Of a stretch of 64,000 bases of DNA, positions 17,472 through 26,624 are shown one piece after another. Origin of the DNA: Sporanaerobium hydrogeniformans. GTDB taxonomy: Bacteria; Bacillota; Clostridia; Lachnospirales; Cellulosilyticaceae. The stretch covers positions 62,001 through 126,000 of the forward strand of contig NZ_PEDL01000001.1 in NCBI RefSeq assembly GCF_002735925.1, read 5' to 3'. Positions within the stretch are counted from its first letter, which is position 1, and each line of letters starts with the position of its first letter. The translations under genes were made by a program, and so were the position numbers. Below the pieces are notes generated by a model that saw nothing but the letters and a program-made list of their open reading frames with translations, searched no databases and was not told the origin of the DNA.

Positions 17472-18842
17472 ATGAACAAGCACATAAAAAAAATGGTTGC
17501 ATTGATAATGGGAGTAGGTATGCTTGGAGGACTAATGACAGGATGTGGAACAGAGAAAAACTCGCAGACAGAGAAAAAGGAAGCAAAGGTAGAGGGGAAT
17601 ACTGAGATTGTAGGAGAGGACTATAGTCAAGCTTTACCATCTGATTATGAAGGAACGTTAACCATGTGGGGATGGGATGATATTTACTATAAAGCTGTAA
17701 CGGAAGCATTCCAAAAGAAATATCCAAATGTTAAGTTTGAATATACACCCGTTGCAAATGGAGACTTACTACAAAAATACCAAACAGCATTAGCAACAGG
17801 AACAGAACTGCCAGATATTGCATGGGCCATTATTGATTCACGTGCAAAGGTCTTTGAATTGGATATGTGGGAGGCTTTAGATCAAGCACCTTATAACTTT
17901 AATATTTCGGAGGTATATGAGTATCTCCATCCGAAAATGGTAAATTCAAAAGGTGATGTATGTGGAATTGAACAATGTTTATCACCTGCCGGATTAGCAT
18001 ACCGTAAAGATTTAACAAAAGAATATTTTGGAACAGATGATCCAAAGGAATTAGAAAAAATGTTTCCCAATTGGCAAACCTTTATTGAAAAGGGAAAAGA
18101 GGTTTATGAAAAAAGTGGTGGACAAATTTACATGTGGCCAGGAGTTGGAGATGCACAGCAGTTCATTAGAGAACAAGAAGGGAAATCATGGATTGAAGGG
18201 AATGTAATTAAAGCAACAGATAGCTTGAAACGTTCTTTAGAGTTAGCATGTGAGTTCCGTGACAGTAATATTGTCGATAAGTTAGAGGCATGGACGCCTG
18301 CATGGTATGCGTCTTATGGAGAAGGAAAACATATTTTTGCAGGATGTGCAACCTGGTCTGTACCATTTACTATCGAACCTAATGACCCAACAGGTAAAGA
18401 TGCTAATCATTGGGGACTTATGAATGCACCAGAAGGCAATATCAGCTGGGGAGGAACCACACTAGGTATTTCTAAGACCTGTAAAGATAAACGTCTTGCA
18501 TGGGAATTTATAAGATTTGCAACGTTATCGACAGAAGGTGCAGAAGCCTTGAATAAGGTTGGCTTTTTAACGTCAGCTATTAAGCCTTATGAAGAAAAAC
18601 CAGAGTTACGTGTTTATAAAAGTGCATGGTTTGGCGACCAAGATTTAGGTGCATATTTCTTAGATGAAATCATTCCAAACATTAAATCAAGAGAGATGAA
18701 TTTAGATGATAATATCATTCATGAGACTTTAAACTTAATTACCACTGCTTTAAATAATGACCGTAATATGACGGCTGATCAGGCATTAGAGAAACTGAAA
18801 GAGGAATTAGAACTTAAGCTTTCAGGCTATAAAGTGGAATAA
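17472..18842 (+). CDS. Sugar ABC transporter substrate-binding lipoprotein
   Basis: The 456-residue precursor has a lipoprotein signal (LGGLMTGC, lipidated Cys25) and a family 1 solute-binding fold: LTMWGWDDIYYKAVTEAFQKKYPNVKFEY at the N-terminus, ALATGTELPDIAW, and CWAWEF-type hinge residues in DKRLAWEFIRFATLS. It captures an oligosaccharide outside the membrane and hands it to the two permeases encoded downstream. GAAGGAGG precedes the start. A hairpin right after the gene probably sets its excess over the permeases. Confidence 0.9.
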   Translation: MNKHIKKMVALIMGVGMLGGLMTGCGTEKNSQTEKKEAKVEGNTEIVGEDYSQALPSDYEGTLTMWGWDDIYYKAVTEAFQKKYPNVKFEYTPVANGDLLQKYQTALATGTELPDIAWAIIDSRAKVFELDMWEALDQAPYNFNISEVYEYLHPKMVNSKGDVCGIEQCLSPAGLAYRKDLTKEYFGTDDPKELEKMFPNWQTFIEKGKEVYEKSGGQIYMWPGVGDAQQFIREQEGKSWIEGNVIKATDSLKRSLELACEFRDSNIVDKLEAWTPAWYASYGEGKHIFAGCATWSVPFTIEPNDPTGKDANHWGLMNAPEGNISWGGTTLGISKTCKDKRLAWEFIRFATLSTEGAEALNKVGFLTSAIKPYEEKPELRVYKSAWFGDQDLGAYFLDEIIPNIKSREMNLDDNIIHETLNLITTALNNDRNMTADQALEKLKEELELKLSGYKVE

Positions 18843-18850
18843 TAATAAGT

Positions 18851-18879
18851 AAAGGACGTTGTGATGACAGCGTCCTTTT
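18851..18879 (+). terminator. Intra-operon hairpin after the binding-protein gene
   Basis: AAAGGACGTTGT (18851-18862), loop GATG and ACAGCGTCCTTT (18867-18878) form a 12-base-pair stem with only a short T tail. It probably causes partial termination or protects the upstream message, which would give more binding protein than permease. Confidence 0.7.
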
Positions 18880-18896
18880 ATTGAAAGGAGGAAATT

Positions 18897-19817
18897 ATGA
18901 ACAGTTTAAAAAAAGATTCACTTAGGAAATGGCCTTATCTATTTTTAGCACCTTATTTTCTATTCTATTTTTCATTTTTTATTTATCCCACTATTTATTC
19001 CTGTATTATTAGCCTTACAGATTGGGACAGTCTTTCAGGCGTAGCTAACCGGAAATTTATAGGGCTTATTAACTATATAAAGTTATTCATGAGTGATAAG
19101 CTTTTTTATAAATCATTAGGGAATACTTTTTTATTTATGTTTATCTATATTCCTATTTTGATTTTTGGAGGACTTTTACTAGCCGTCCTACTTTATCGTT
19201 TAAATAAAACAAGTCGTTTGTTTCAAACGATTAATGTTTTACCTTATATTACAACTCCAGTAGCTATTGGTATTATTTTTTCTTTTCTATTTGATTGGTC
19301 AACAGGAATTTTAAACACTATCTTAACTCAAGCAGGTATTTTAGAAGAAGGAATAAACTGGTTAGGAAGTGGAGCAACTGCTCGATTAGTTGTTATTATT
19401 CTTATAGTATGGAAAAATATGGGATATTACCTACTGATTTATTTGGCAGGCTTATCCACTATACCTGAAGAGATTTCAGAGGCAGCTATGGTAGATGGAG
19501 CTAATAAAGTTCAAGTTTTTTTTAAGATTACTATTCCATACTTAAAACCGATTATTGTTTTTCTTATTTTAACCAGTATTATTAGTGGGTTTCAGCTTTT
19601 TGATGAGCCTTATTTGCTATTTAGTAATATCAATAGTAGCGTAGGTGGTCCAGAACGCTCTTGTATGACCAGTATGATTTACTTTTTTGATCAGACATTC
19701 CGTAGCTCTACTAAACTAGGTTATGGTGCAGCTATATCTTATGGCTTATTCTTAGTTGTTCTTGTGGTGAGCTTAATTGTTTCAAGAATTATTAATCGCA
19801 AGGAGGAAGAGTCATGA
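18897..19817 (+). CDS. Sugar ABC transporter permease, MalF-type
   Basis: The 306-residue permease has six predicted membrane helices and the CUT1 inner-membrane EAA loop EAAMVDGANKVQVFFKITIPYLKP near residue 198, which docks on the transport ATPase. It follows a GAAAGGAGG site and overlaps the second permease by four bases. The operon contains no ATPase, so a shared MsmX-type ATPase encoded elsewhere is expected. Confidence 0.9.
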   Translation: MNSLKKDSLRKWPYLFLAPYFLFYFSFFIYPTIYSCIISLTDWDSLSGVANRKFIGLINYIKLFMSDKLFYKSLGNTFLFMFIYIPILIFGGLLLAVLLYRLNKTSRLFQTINVLPYITTPVAIGIIFSFLFDWSTGILNTILTQAGILEEGINWLGSGATARLVVIILIVWKNMGYYLLIYLAGLSTIPEEISEAAMVDGANKVQVFFKITIPYLKPIIVFLILTSIISGFQLFDEPYLLFSNINSSVGGPERSCMTSMIYFFDQTFRSSTKLGYGAAISYGLFLVVLVVSLIVSRIINRKEEES

Positions 19818-20641
19818 CAAAACAAATAAATAGCTTGAAAAAAGTATTATTTTTAATTCCTATTGTTATAGTCAGTATTATTTCTATGATCCCCTTTTAT
19901 TTTATTATCTCTATGGCAACACACAGTACCAGTGAAATCTATAGAGGAGATATATTTGTATGGGGAAGTCGATTATTAGAAAATCTAGAGACAATTATTT
20001 CAGGTGGTTTTCTTAAATATTACTGGAATAGTTTTTATACAGCAGCTTTATCTGGAATGCTATGTGTGATGATTAGTGCAATGGCAGCTTATGCACTTAC
20101 TGTTTATCGTTTTAGAGCAAGAAATTTTTTATCGACCTTCATTATTGCAAGTATGATGATTCCAGCACAAATTAGTTTAATCGGATATACAATTGAAATG
20201 AAAAATTTAAACCTTATTAATACACATGCTCCACTTATTTTGACATGGGGAGCAAGTGCTTATGGTGTGTTTTTTCTTATGCAGTATTTAAAAAATTCAT
20301 TTCCAATGGAATTACTTGAAAGTGCTAGGATTGATGGGTCAGGAGAATTCAGGACCTTTATAAGTATTGTTCTTCCTATGACAAAGCCTGCAATAGGAAC
20401 ATTATTTATGCTAGTCTTCTTGTGGTCATGGAATAACTTCTTAATGCCAAGTACTGTTTTAACTAAAAGTACTAAATTTACCATTCCATTAGGGATTCAA
20501 ACATTGGCTACGGCTTATACACAAGATTGGGGAGCGAGAGGTGCAGCTTTAGCGATTTCAGTACTTCCCATTCTCATTATTTTTGCACTAGGTTCAAAAT
20601 ATTTTATTAAGGGATTAGCAGCAGGGGCTGTTAAAGGGTGA
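19814..20641 (+). CDS. Sugar ABC transporter permease, MalG-type
   Basis: The 275-residue partner permease has six helices and the EAA loop ESARIDGSGEFRTFISIVLPMTKP, typical of the MalG/CUT1 branch. The N-terminus carries the usual FYFIISMAT segment before the periplasmic loop. It is coupled to the MalF-type permease by an ATGA overlap and followed after seven bases by the beta-galactosidase gene. Confidence 0.9.
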   Translation: MTKQINSLKKVLFLIPIVIVSIISMIPFYFIISMATHSTSEIYRGDIFVWGSRLLENLETIISGGFLKYYWNSFYTAALSGMLCVMISAMAAYALTVYRFRARNFLSTFIIASMMIPAQISLIGYTIEMKNLNLINTHAPLILTWGASAYGVFFLMQYLKNSFPMELLESARIDGSGEFRTFISIVLPMTKPAIGTLFMLVFLWSWNNFLMPSTVLTKSTKFTIPLGIQTLATAYTQDWGARGAALAISVLPILIIFALGSKYFIKGLAAGAVKG

Positions 20642-20648
20642 GAGACAA

Positions 20649-22925
20649 ATGATTTATACAATAGATTTAAGTAAAACCAAGAAGAAAAACATTTATTCTT
20701 TAGGTGAAAATTTTTATGGGAAGTCACCAGTAGGAGGAGAATTAGGATTTACAAATTATTATATGCAAAAAAATGGAAAGCCTTATTATGGTGTGTGTGG
20801 AGAATTTCACTTCACAAGGTGTGATGTAAGCTATTGGCGAGATGAACTACTAAAGATGAAGGAGGCTAAAATCAATATTGTATCCACCTATATTTTTTGG
20901 AATCATCATGAAGAAAAAGAAGGAGACTTTTGTTTTAGCGGGAGACGTGATTTAAGGAGATTTATAAAATTATGCCAAGAAATAGGTCTGTATGTCATTG
21001 TAAGGATTGGTCCTTTTGACCATGGAGAAGTAAGGAATGGTGGTTTACCTGATTGGCTTTATGGTAAGCCTTTTGAAGTACGAGAAACAAATGAGGGATT
21101 CTTATATTATGTTAAGCGTCTATTTGAGCAGTTAGCTTTACAAATGAAAGGACTCTATTTCAAAGATGGAGGACCCATTATTGCTGCTCAAATAGATAAT
21201 GAATATGAGCATTCTGCAGCACCCTGGGAAGTGACAACAGGTGTTGCTAATGAATGGGTGTCTTTAGGACATGAAGGAAATAACTATATGTATGCCATAC
21301 AAAAGCTAGCTATAGAAGCAGGAATTGTTGTGCCTTTTTATACCTGTACAGCATGGGGAGGAGCTGCCACTCCTAAAGAAATGCTTCCTTTATGGGGAGG
21401 CTATGCTTATAGGCCTTGGTTATTTTATTCTTATAGTGGGGAGCATCCTGCAACACAGGAATATCATTATTCTGATTTTCATAATAATGATATTCCTGCA
21501 TGGGAGGATTTTAGTCCCTATTATAAACCAGAGGAGAAGCCTTATGCCTGTTGTGAAATGGGAGGAGGGATGATGTGCTCCTATTATTACCGTTTTCAGC
21601 TTCCTTATAAAAGTGTAGATGCAATGGCTAATATTAAAATGGCATCTGGTTGCAATTTCCTTGGGTACTATGTATTTAAAGGTGGAACGAACCCAAAAGG
21701 GGAAAAGACAGAGTTTTTAAATGAGAGTCAAGTTCCTAAATTAAATTATGACTATCAAGCAGCTATTGGGGAATTTGGGCAATTAAGAGAATCTTATAAG
21801 CGTTTAAAGGCTTTGCATTATTTTATAGAGAGTTTTGGTGAAGAATTTTGTCAAACAACTACCATTTTGCCAGAAGGTGCAATGGATATTTTACCAGAAG
21901 ATGTAGAACAGTTACGCTATGCAGTGCGTATAAAAGATAATAGAGGCTTTTTATTCTTAAATAACTTCCAGGATCATGTAAGGACAAAAGAGAAAAAAGA
22001 TGAAACGGTAGTTCTTAAACTTCAAGAAGAAGTAATAAGAATAGAACCTATTTCACTGGCACCAGAGGAAAATTGTATACTTCCTTTTAATATGGATTTA
22101 GATGGAATTTGTCTAAAATATGCATTAGCTCAACCAATTACAACATGGAAGGAAAAAGGTGAGGCTACCTACTTATTTATGATTCCAGAGGGGATGGAAG
22201 AGAAGCTTGTATTTGAAGAGGGAGTAAATATAGAATGTAGTTCTCATCTTTATGGCAATTGTTACTCGATAACAAAGGAAGAAAAGAAATGTAAGATTTA
22301 TACTGTTTCTAGAGAGATTATGAATAACTTATATCAGATTGAACAAGATGACATAAAGATATTGCTTATTACAAACGGAGCACTATTAAATGATAAAAAT
22401 GACATTCGATTGGAAACAGAGGAAGCTGAGACAACTATTTCTATTTTTCCAGCAAATGTATTGCAAAAAAGTCAGGAAATTACACGTTTAGAAAGTCAAG
22501 ATACGATGTGGGGGCTTTATAAAATAACTGCATTAGAAAAAGAAGTGGAACTAAAAATAGCTCAGGTGGGACCTACAAGATATACTATTACTATTCCAGA
22601 AGACATAATGGCAGGTTCAAAGGATGTTATTTTACAAATCGAATATGAAGGAGATATTGGGCAGGCTTTTATAAATGGAGAGATGATTCATGATCATTTC
22701 TATAATGGTGGTATGTGGGAAATAGGTTTGAAAACTTATGCAGAAGCCTTAAAATATTATCCTTTAACCATTTATATTACTCCGCTTAAAAAAGGTGTAA
22801 AGGTTAATGTAGAATCAGCTATGGCAGCACGTATGGAGGAAGTTGAGGAAATAAAGGGAAGGCTTATTTCAGTAAATGCAAAGCCGATATATGAGGCACA
22901 TCTTTCACTGAAGCAATTCGAATAG
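20649..22925 (+). CDS. Glycoside hydrolase family 35 beta-galactosidase
   Basis: The 758-residue protein has no signal peptide and should act in the cytoplasm on imported sugar. The N-terminal barrel shows GVCGEFHFTRCDVSYWRDEL, the STYIFWNHHEE motif, VRIGPFDHGEVRNGGLPDWL and the family signature GGPIIAAQIDNEYE, with the usual QxENEY changed to QIDNEY. Glu185 is the expected acid/base, and Glu303 in the CCEMGGGM segment is a candidate nucleophile. The C-terminal half contains beta-sandwich-like regions. As last gene of the importer operon it should release terminal galactose (or a related sugar) from the transported oligosaccharide. Confidence 0.85.
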   Translation: MIYTIDLSKTKKKNIYSLGENFYGKSPVGGELGFTNYYMQKNGKPYYGVCGEFHFTRCDVSYWRDELLKMKEAKINIVSTYIFWNHHEEKEGDFCFSGRRDLRRFIKLCQEIGLYVIVRIGPFDHGEVRNGGLPDWLYGKPFEVRETNEGFLYYVKRLFEQLALQMKGLYFKDGGPIIAAQIDNEYEHSAAPWEVTTGVANEWVSLGHEGNNYMYAIQKLAIEAGIVVPFYTCTAWGGAATPKEMLPLWGGYAYRPWLFYSYSGEHPATQEYHYSDFHNNDIPAWEDFSPYYKPEEKPYACCEMGGGMMCSYYYRFQLPYKSVDAMANIKMASGCNFLGYYVFKGGTNPKGEKTEFLNESQVPKLNYDYQAAIGEFGQLRESYKRLKALHYFIESFGEEFCQTTTILPEGAMDILPEDVEQLRYAVRIKDNRGFLFLNNFQDHVRTKEKKDETVVLKLQEEVIRIEPISLAPEENCILPFNMDLDGICLKYALAQPITTWKEKGEATYLFMIPEGMEEKLVFEEGVNIECSSHLYGNCYSITKEEKKCKIYTVSREIMNNLYQIEQDDIKILLITNGALLNDKNDIRLETEEAETTISIFPANVLQKSQEITRLESQDTMWGLYKITALEKEVELKIAQVGPTRYTITIPEDIMAGSKDVILQIEYEGDIGQAFINGEMIHDHFYNGGMWEIGLKTYAEALKYYPLTIYITPLKKGVKVNVESAMAARMEEVEEIKGRLISVNAKPIYEAHLSLKQFE

Positions 22926-22975
22926 AAAATTGTGCAGTTAAACCAGCACTTACCTAGTACGTATAGGGCAAAAGT

Positions 22976-23013
22976 GAAGACCTCTTCTATCTATGTAGGT
23001 AGAAGAGGTCTTC
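22976..23013 (+). terminator. Hairpin ending the GH35 operon
   Basis: GAAGACCTCTTCTA (22976-22989) and TAGAAGAGGTCTTC (23000-23013) form a perfect 14-base-pair stem. The T tail is weak. The rest of the gap to 23185 is AT-rich with nothing I can name. Confidence 0.7.
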
Positions 23014-23184
23014 TGCATGCTATCTATACTAAAAGCTTAGAAAAAATCCTTTTAAAATAAATTTTATAAAAATTTAATCTTAAAAGCTACAAATAAAGTT
23101 ACTAGAGGATAGGCAGCTCTTATTAGGTAACGATAAGCATGTAATACAGGGAGTTAATATAAAGAGAGGAAGAGAAGCAATAGG

Positions 23185-23619
23185 TTATAAATAAATACTT
23201 ATAGCTTCAGTTAGTTGCTGTTCTTTTTTTATAAGTTCATTTGCAAGTTCTTTAGCTTTGTCATCAGCTGCAGGATACTCGTTTAGATATTTATGGAGTG
23301 ATTTAATACCCATATTACAACCCTCTGTTACTAAATCTGCGACAGTAGCATCACTTTTATGCATACTAAGCTTCACATTCGTTTTTAACCAAGACATTCC
23401 CTTTGCTACAGCGCTAGGCTCTTTTTCATCTTCAGCTAAGAAAACCAAAATACTATGTGCTTTTTCTTGAAGTTGTTCATGTTCTTCTTTGCTTTTTATT
23501 AAAATCTGTTTAAATGTTTCATCTTTTACAGCATCTAACACTTCATTAATAGATTCAATAGCCATTTTAATACCAGCAGTACATTCTTTTGTTAAATGAA
23601 TAGTGTCATCTTCATACAT
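23185..23619 (-). CDS. Four-helix-bundle, ferritin-like small protein
   Basis: The 144-residue protein is almost entirely amphipathic helix and includes an EExH motif (KSKEEHEQLQEKAHSIL), as in ferritin-like and DUF2383-like bundles. A second carboxylate-rich helix lies near the C-terminus (ELANELIKKEQQLTEAISIYL). A metal site is possible but unproven. The start at the ATG at 23619 is chosen because AAAGGA sits nine bases upstream; the earlier ATG and TTG are too close to it. It is a monocistronic gene. Confidence 0.55.
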   Translation of the reverse strand: MYEDDTIHLTKECTAGIKMAIESINEVLDAVKDETFKQILIKSKEEHEQLQEKAHSILVFLAEDEKEPSAVAKGMSWLKTNVKLSMHKSDATVADLVTEGCNMGIKSLHKYLNEYPAADDKAKELANELIKKEQQLTEAISIYL

Positions 23620-23755
23620 TGTCATCAATCCTTTTATAAATTATTGTTTTTAATAAAGCTAAATTTAGTTTACCCTCATTTATTTAAGTTTATAACCTAT
23701 TGGAGATACTAAACGTGTGAGCGTACAGTATTATAATATTTTTTTAAGAAAAGAA

Positions 23756-23800
23756 AAGCTGAAGTGCATACTCTATTTTGAGTAAAAGGTACTTCAGCTT
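23756..23800. terminator. Orphan two-part hairpin in a gene-free gap
   Basis: AAGCTGAAGT (23756-23765) pairs with ACTTCAGCTT (23791-23800), enclosing a smaller ACTC/GAGT stem. A T-rich tail exists on the minus strand. The gap of 336 bases (23620-23955) otherwise holds the inverted repeat at 23825 and AT-rich DNA. Confidence 0.5.
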
Positions 23801-23824
23801 TCTTTAAAATAAAACCTCAAAAGT

Positions 23825-23850
23825 CATATTCTATTGCGAAAAAGAATATG
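23825..23850 (+). promoter_or_regulatory. Inverted repeat upstream of the COG0523 locus
   Basis: CATATTCT and AGAATATG are perfect 8-base arms with a 10-base spacer, about 105 bases before the first GTPase gene. This could be a metalloregulator operator. It does not match the Zur or Fur boxes I know. Confidence 0.35.
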
Positions 23851-23955
23851 TTTAAAAAGACAAGCTGGTTAGAGCTTATTATATATTTTTTATAGAAAGT
23901 TAAAGTTCAAGATAAACCAGTAAATAAGTGTATAAAAGAGAAAGGAGAGCAGGGG

Positions 23956-24969
23956 ATGACACGAATTTATATTATTTCAGGATTTTTAGGGGCAGGAAAG
24001 ACAACACTTATTCAGAAGTTATTAGATGAAAAAGTGTTAGGAGGTAAGGTGGCACTTATAGAGAATGAATTTGGTGAAGTAGGGATAGATGGAGGACTCC
24101 TGAAACAAAATGGTTTAGAAATTAAAGAAATGAATTCAGGGTGTATTTGCTGCAATTTAGTGGGTGATTTTACAGTAGCACTTAAAGAAATTTTAAAGAC
24201 ATACAAGCCAGAAAAAGTTATTATTGAGCCGTCAGGTGTAGGGAAGCTTTCGGATATTTTAAAAGCTTGTAATAAAGTCATTAAGCCAGGTGAGGTTGAG
24301 CTTGGACAAACTTTAGTTGTGGTGGATGGGCTTAAATATCGTCTCCATTCTCGAAATTTTGCCACATTCTTTAAGGATCAAATTATCTATGCAGACAATA
24401 TTATGCTCAGTCGTACCCAATATATGACGCCAAAGGAAGTAGATCAGGCAAAGGGAGAAATGAGAAAACTTAATTCCAAGGCTACCCTTATTACTACACC
24501 CTGGGAACGTTTAACAGGAGAAACCATAATAAGTGTCATGTCAGAAAAGCCTATTAGCCTAGAAGAGGAGTTATTAGGCAGTTTAAAGCAACAAGACTTT
24601 AAGGAAGGGACAAGCTTAAAGCTGGATAAAAAGATGGGTTTATTTCAGAAGGAAAGATATATTTTACATAAAGAGGTAGAAGTAAGAAAGGAAAAAAAGG
24701 ATAATTTTTTTCAGACTTGGGGCAAGGAAACAACAAGGCATTATAATAAAGAAACGCTTTATCATATATTAGGACGACTTGACGAGAAGGAATATGGGTG
24801 TATTCTTCGGGCAAAAGGCATTGTAGAAGGGGAAAATGGGCAATGGCTTCAGTTTGATTTTGTGCCAGGGGAGGGAAGGGTTCAGCCTATTTTACCTCAA
24901 TGTGAAGGAAAACTTTGTGTGATTGGAACAGAACTTCAGCAAAAAGCATTAGAAAAACTATTTAGCTAA
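23956..24969 (+). CDS. COG0523 (CobW/YciC-like) G3E GTPase
   Basis: The 337-residue protein shows the G3E hallmarks: Walker A GFLGAGKTT (residues 9-17), ENEFGEVGIDG, the metal-binding CICC motif (Cys63, Cys65, Cys66) and the Walker B-like IIEPSGVG. Members are metal chaperones or insertases that use GTP, often under zinc control. The usual NKxD base-recognition motif is not seen; the region reads NIMLSRTQYM, so nucleotide choice may be relaxed. The C-terminal domain is the variable CobW_C-like region. It is first of three closely spaced genes with a GTPase-permease fusion and a TIGR03943 protein, consistent with a metal homeostasis operon. Confidence 0.8.
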   Translation: MTRIYIISGFLGAGKTTLIQKLLDEKVLGGKVALIENEFGEVGIDGGLLKQNGLEIKEMNSGCICCNLVGDFTVALKEILKTYKPEKVIIEPSGVGKLSDILKACNKVIKPGEVELGQTLVVVDGLKYRLHSRNFATFFKDQIIYADNIMLSRTQYMTPKEVDQAKGEMRKLNSKATLITTPWERLTGETIISVMSEKPISLEEELLGSLKQQDFKEGTSLKLDKKMGLFQKERYILHKEVEVRKEKKDNFFQTWGKETTRHYNKETLYHILGRLDEKEYGCILRAKGIVEGENGQWLQFDFVPGEGRVQPILPQCEGKLCVIGTELQQKALEKLFS

Positions 24970-24978
24970 GGAGGAAAA

Positions 24979-26604
24979 GTGATGCAAGTACCTATTGATA
25001 TAGTAAGTGGCTTTCTAGAAGCAGGCAAAACAACCTTTATTCAAGCGTGTCTTCAACAGGGGTTGGCACGAGGTGAGCGTCTTGTAATTATTTTATGTGA
25101 AGAAGGAAGCACCAAGTTAATAGATACGCATTCACTCAAAACATTCTCTCATCAAGGAAAAGAGAGCAGTGGTTTAAATGGCATAGAAGGGATTTATAAC
25201 ATAGAAATAGTTGAGGAAGAAACAGAACTTACAAAAAGTTTTTTTAAAAAATTAGAAAAGAAGTATCATCCTACTCGTATTTTAATAGAGTACAATGGGA
25301 TGTGGGAGCTAAGTACACTTTTAAAGGTGAAATTGCCCACAAGTTATTTTATAGGCACGAATTTTTATCTAGTAGATGCTTCTACCTTTGAAATTTATAT
25401 GGCAAATATGAGTACATTAATAAGTCGTCAATTAATAGAAGGGGATGTTATTTTAGTAAATAGACAAAAGCAGCTGACAAAAGAAGAACAAAGCCGGTTA
25501 GAGCTAACAGTTCATAACCTTTCTAAAAGCTGCCCCATCTATTATGAAGGTGAAGCGGGGTATTGGGAAAAAATAAAAGGGTGGTTCAGAGTATCACCTG
25601 AGCTCAAACAAATCAATAGGCAAAAATTAGGGATGATAGGGATGAGTCTCTTAGTGAGTATCCTAAGCATCTTACTTCTTTTGAAAAAAGATTTTAATCC
25701 TTACTATAGTGAAAGTGTAGAAGTATTGCGGCTAATGACCAACACACTAGTAGAAGCCACACCTTTTGTAATCATTGGAGTAGTCGTTGCTTCAGTATTA
25801 GAGTTGTGTCTTTCGGAGCGATTGCTTCTGCGTCTATTTAATGCACCCATGGGACTGGGCCATTTAATGGCATTAGGATTAGGTGTGCTCTTTCCCGTTT
25901 GTGACTGTGCAATAGTACCTATTACCTCGGGTCTTTTAAAAAAGGGAGTACCTCTCTCAAAAGCAATGCTCTTTATGCTGGCAGTACCCATTATGAATCC
26001 TATTGTATGGCTTTCTACCTCTTATGCTTTTCCTACACGTCAGTGGCTTATAGGTTATCGTATTGGAACAGGACTTTTAATGGCGTTTTGCAGTAGTCTT
26101 ATACTAGAACGAATCGTAGGCAAGAAGCTAACTGTTACTAAGCAAGGTATTGGAGGGAGTTGCCAAAGTGGGTATTTAGGAGAACTTTATTTTAAAGAAG
26201 GCTTGGGGAAGGTAGAAGCAGTCTTTAGACATAGTATGTTAGAATTTTTGCGAATTATGGGTTATGTGGTAATGGGGACATTGATTTCTTCTATTGTACA
26301 AGTATGTGGGCTCGAATTTTTTCAAAAGGAGGGTATGAATTTTACAGCTTCTTTTGGTCTAATGTTTTTAGCCTCCTTGTTTCTATCGGTTTGTGCGAGC
26401 TCTAATGCCTTTATCGCTAGGGGATTTTTAGGGGTTATACCGCTAAGTGGGATTGTAGGGTATATGGTAATGGGCCCTATACTAGATATTAAAAATTTAT
26501 TTTTAATGCTAGGACACTTTTCAAAGAAGTTTATATTTCTTTATTGTGGGATTGTTATTAGTCTTTCATTTATTATTTTTTCACTAGTAAATGTATGGCT
26601 TTAA
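24979..26604 (+). CDS. Fusion of COG0523-type GTPase domain and ArsP-type permease
   Basis: Residues 1-210 form a P-loop domain of the COG0523 type (GFLEAGKTTF at 11-20, IILCEEG at 37-43, ILIEYNGMWEL), without the CxCC metal motif and without NKxD. From about residue 214 the protein becomes a polytopic membrane permease of the UPF0718/ArsP type: TPFVIIGVVVASVLEL, the GVLFPVCDCAIVPITSGLLKKGVP block near residue 305 (families usually have PVCSCG), and VPIMNPIVWLSTSYAF. The stop falls after a normal C-terminal helix, so both parts look intact. The gene starts nine bases after the first GTPase with GGAGGAA. A nucleotide-gated metal or thiol-metal transporter is the natural guess, which is inference. 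Confidence 0.75.
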   Translation: MMQVPIDIVSGFLEAGKTTFIQACLQQGLARGERLVIILCEEGSTKLIDTHSLKTFSHQGKESSGLNGIEGIYNIEIVEEETELTKSFFKKLEKKYHPTRILIEYNGMWELSTLLKVKLPTSYFIGTNFYLVDASTFEIYMANMSTLISRQLIEGDVILVNRQKQLTKEEQSRLELTVHNLSKSCPIYYEGEAGYWEKIKGWFRVSPELKQINRQKLGMIGMSLLVSILSILLLLKKDFNPYYSESVEVLRLMTNTLVEATPFVIIGVVVASVLELCLSERLLLRLFNAPMGLGHLMALGLGVLFPVCDCAIVPITSGLLKKGVPLSKAMLFMLAVPIMNPIVWLSTSYAFPTRQWLIGYRIGTGLLMAFCSSLILERIVGKKLTVTKQGIGGSCQSGYLGELYFKEGLGKVEAVFRHSMLEFLRIMGYVVMGTLISSIVQVCGLEFFQKEGMNFTASFGLMFLASLFLSVCASSNAFIARGFLGVIPLSGIVGYMVMGPILDIKNLFLMLGHFSKKFIFLYCGIVISLSFIIFSLVNVWL

Positions 26605-26624
26605 ATAAGGAATAGGGGGCAAAG

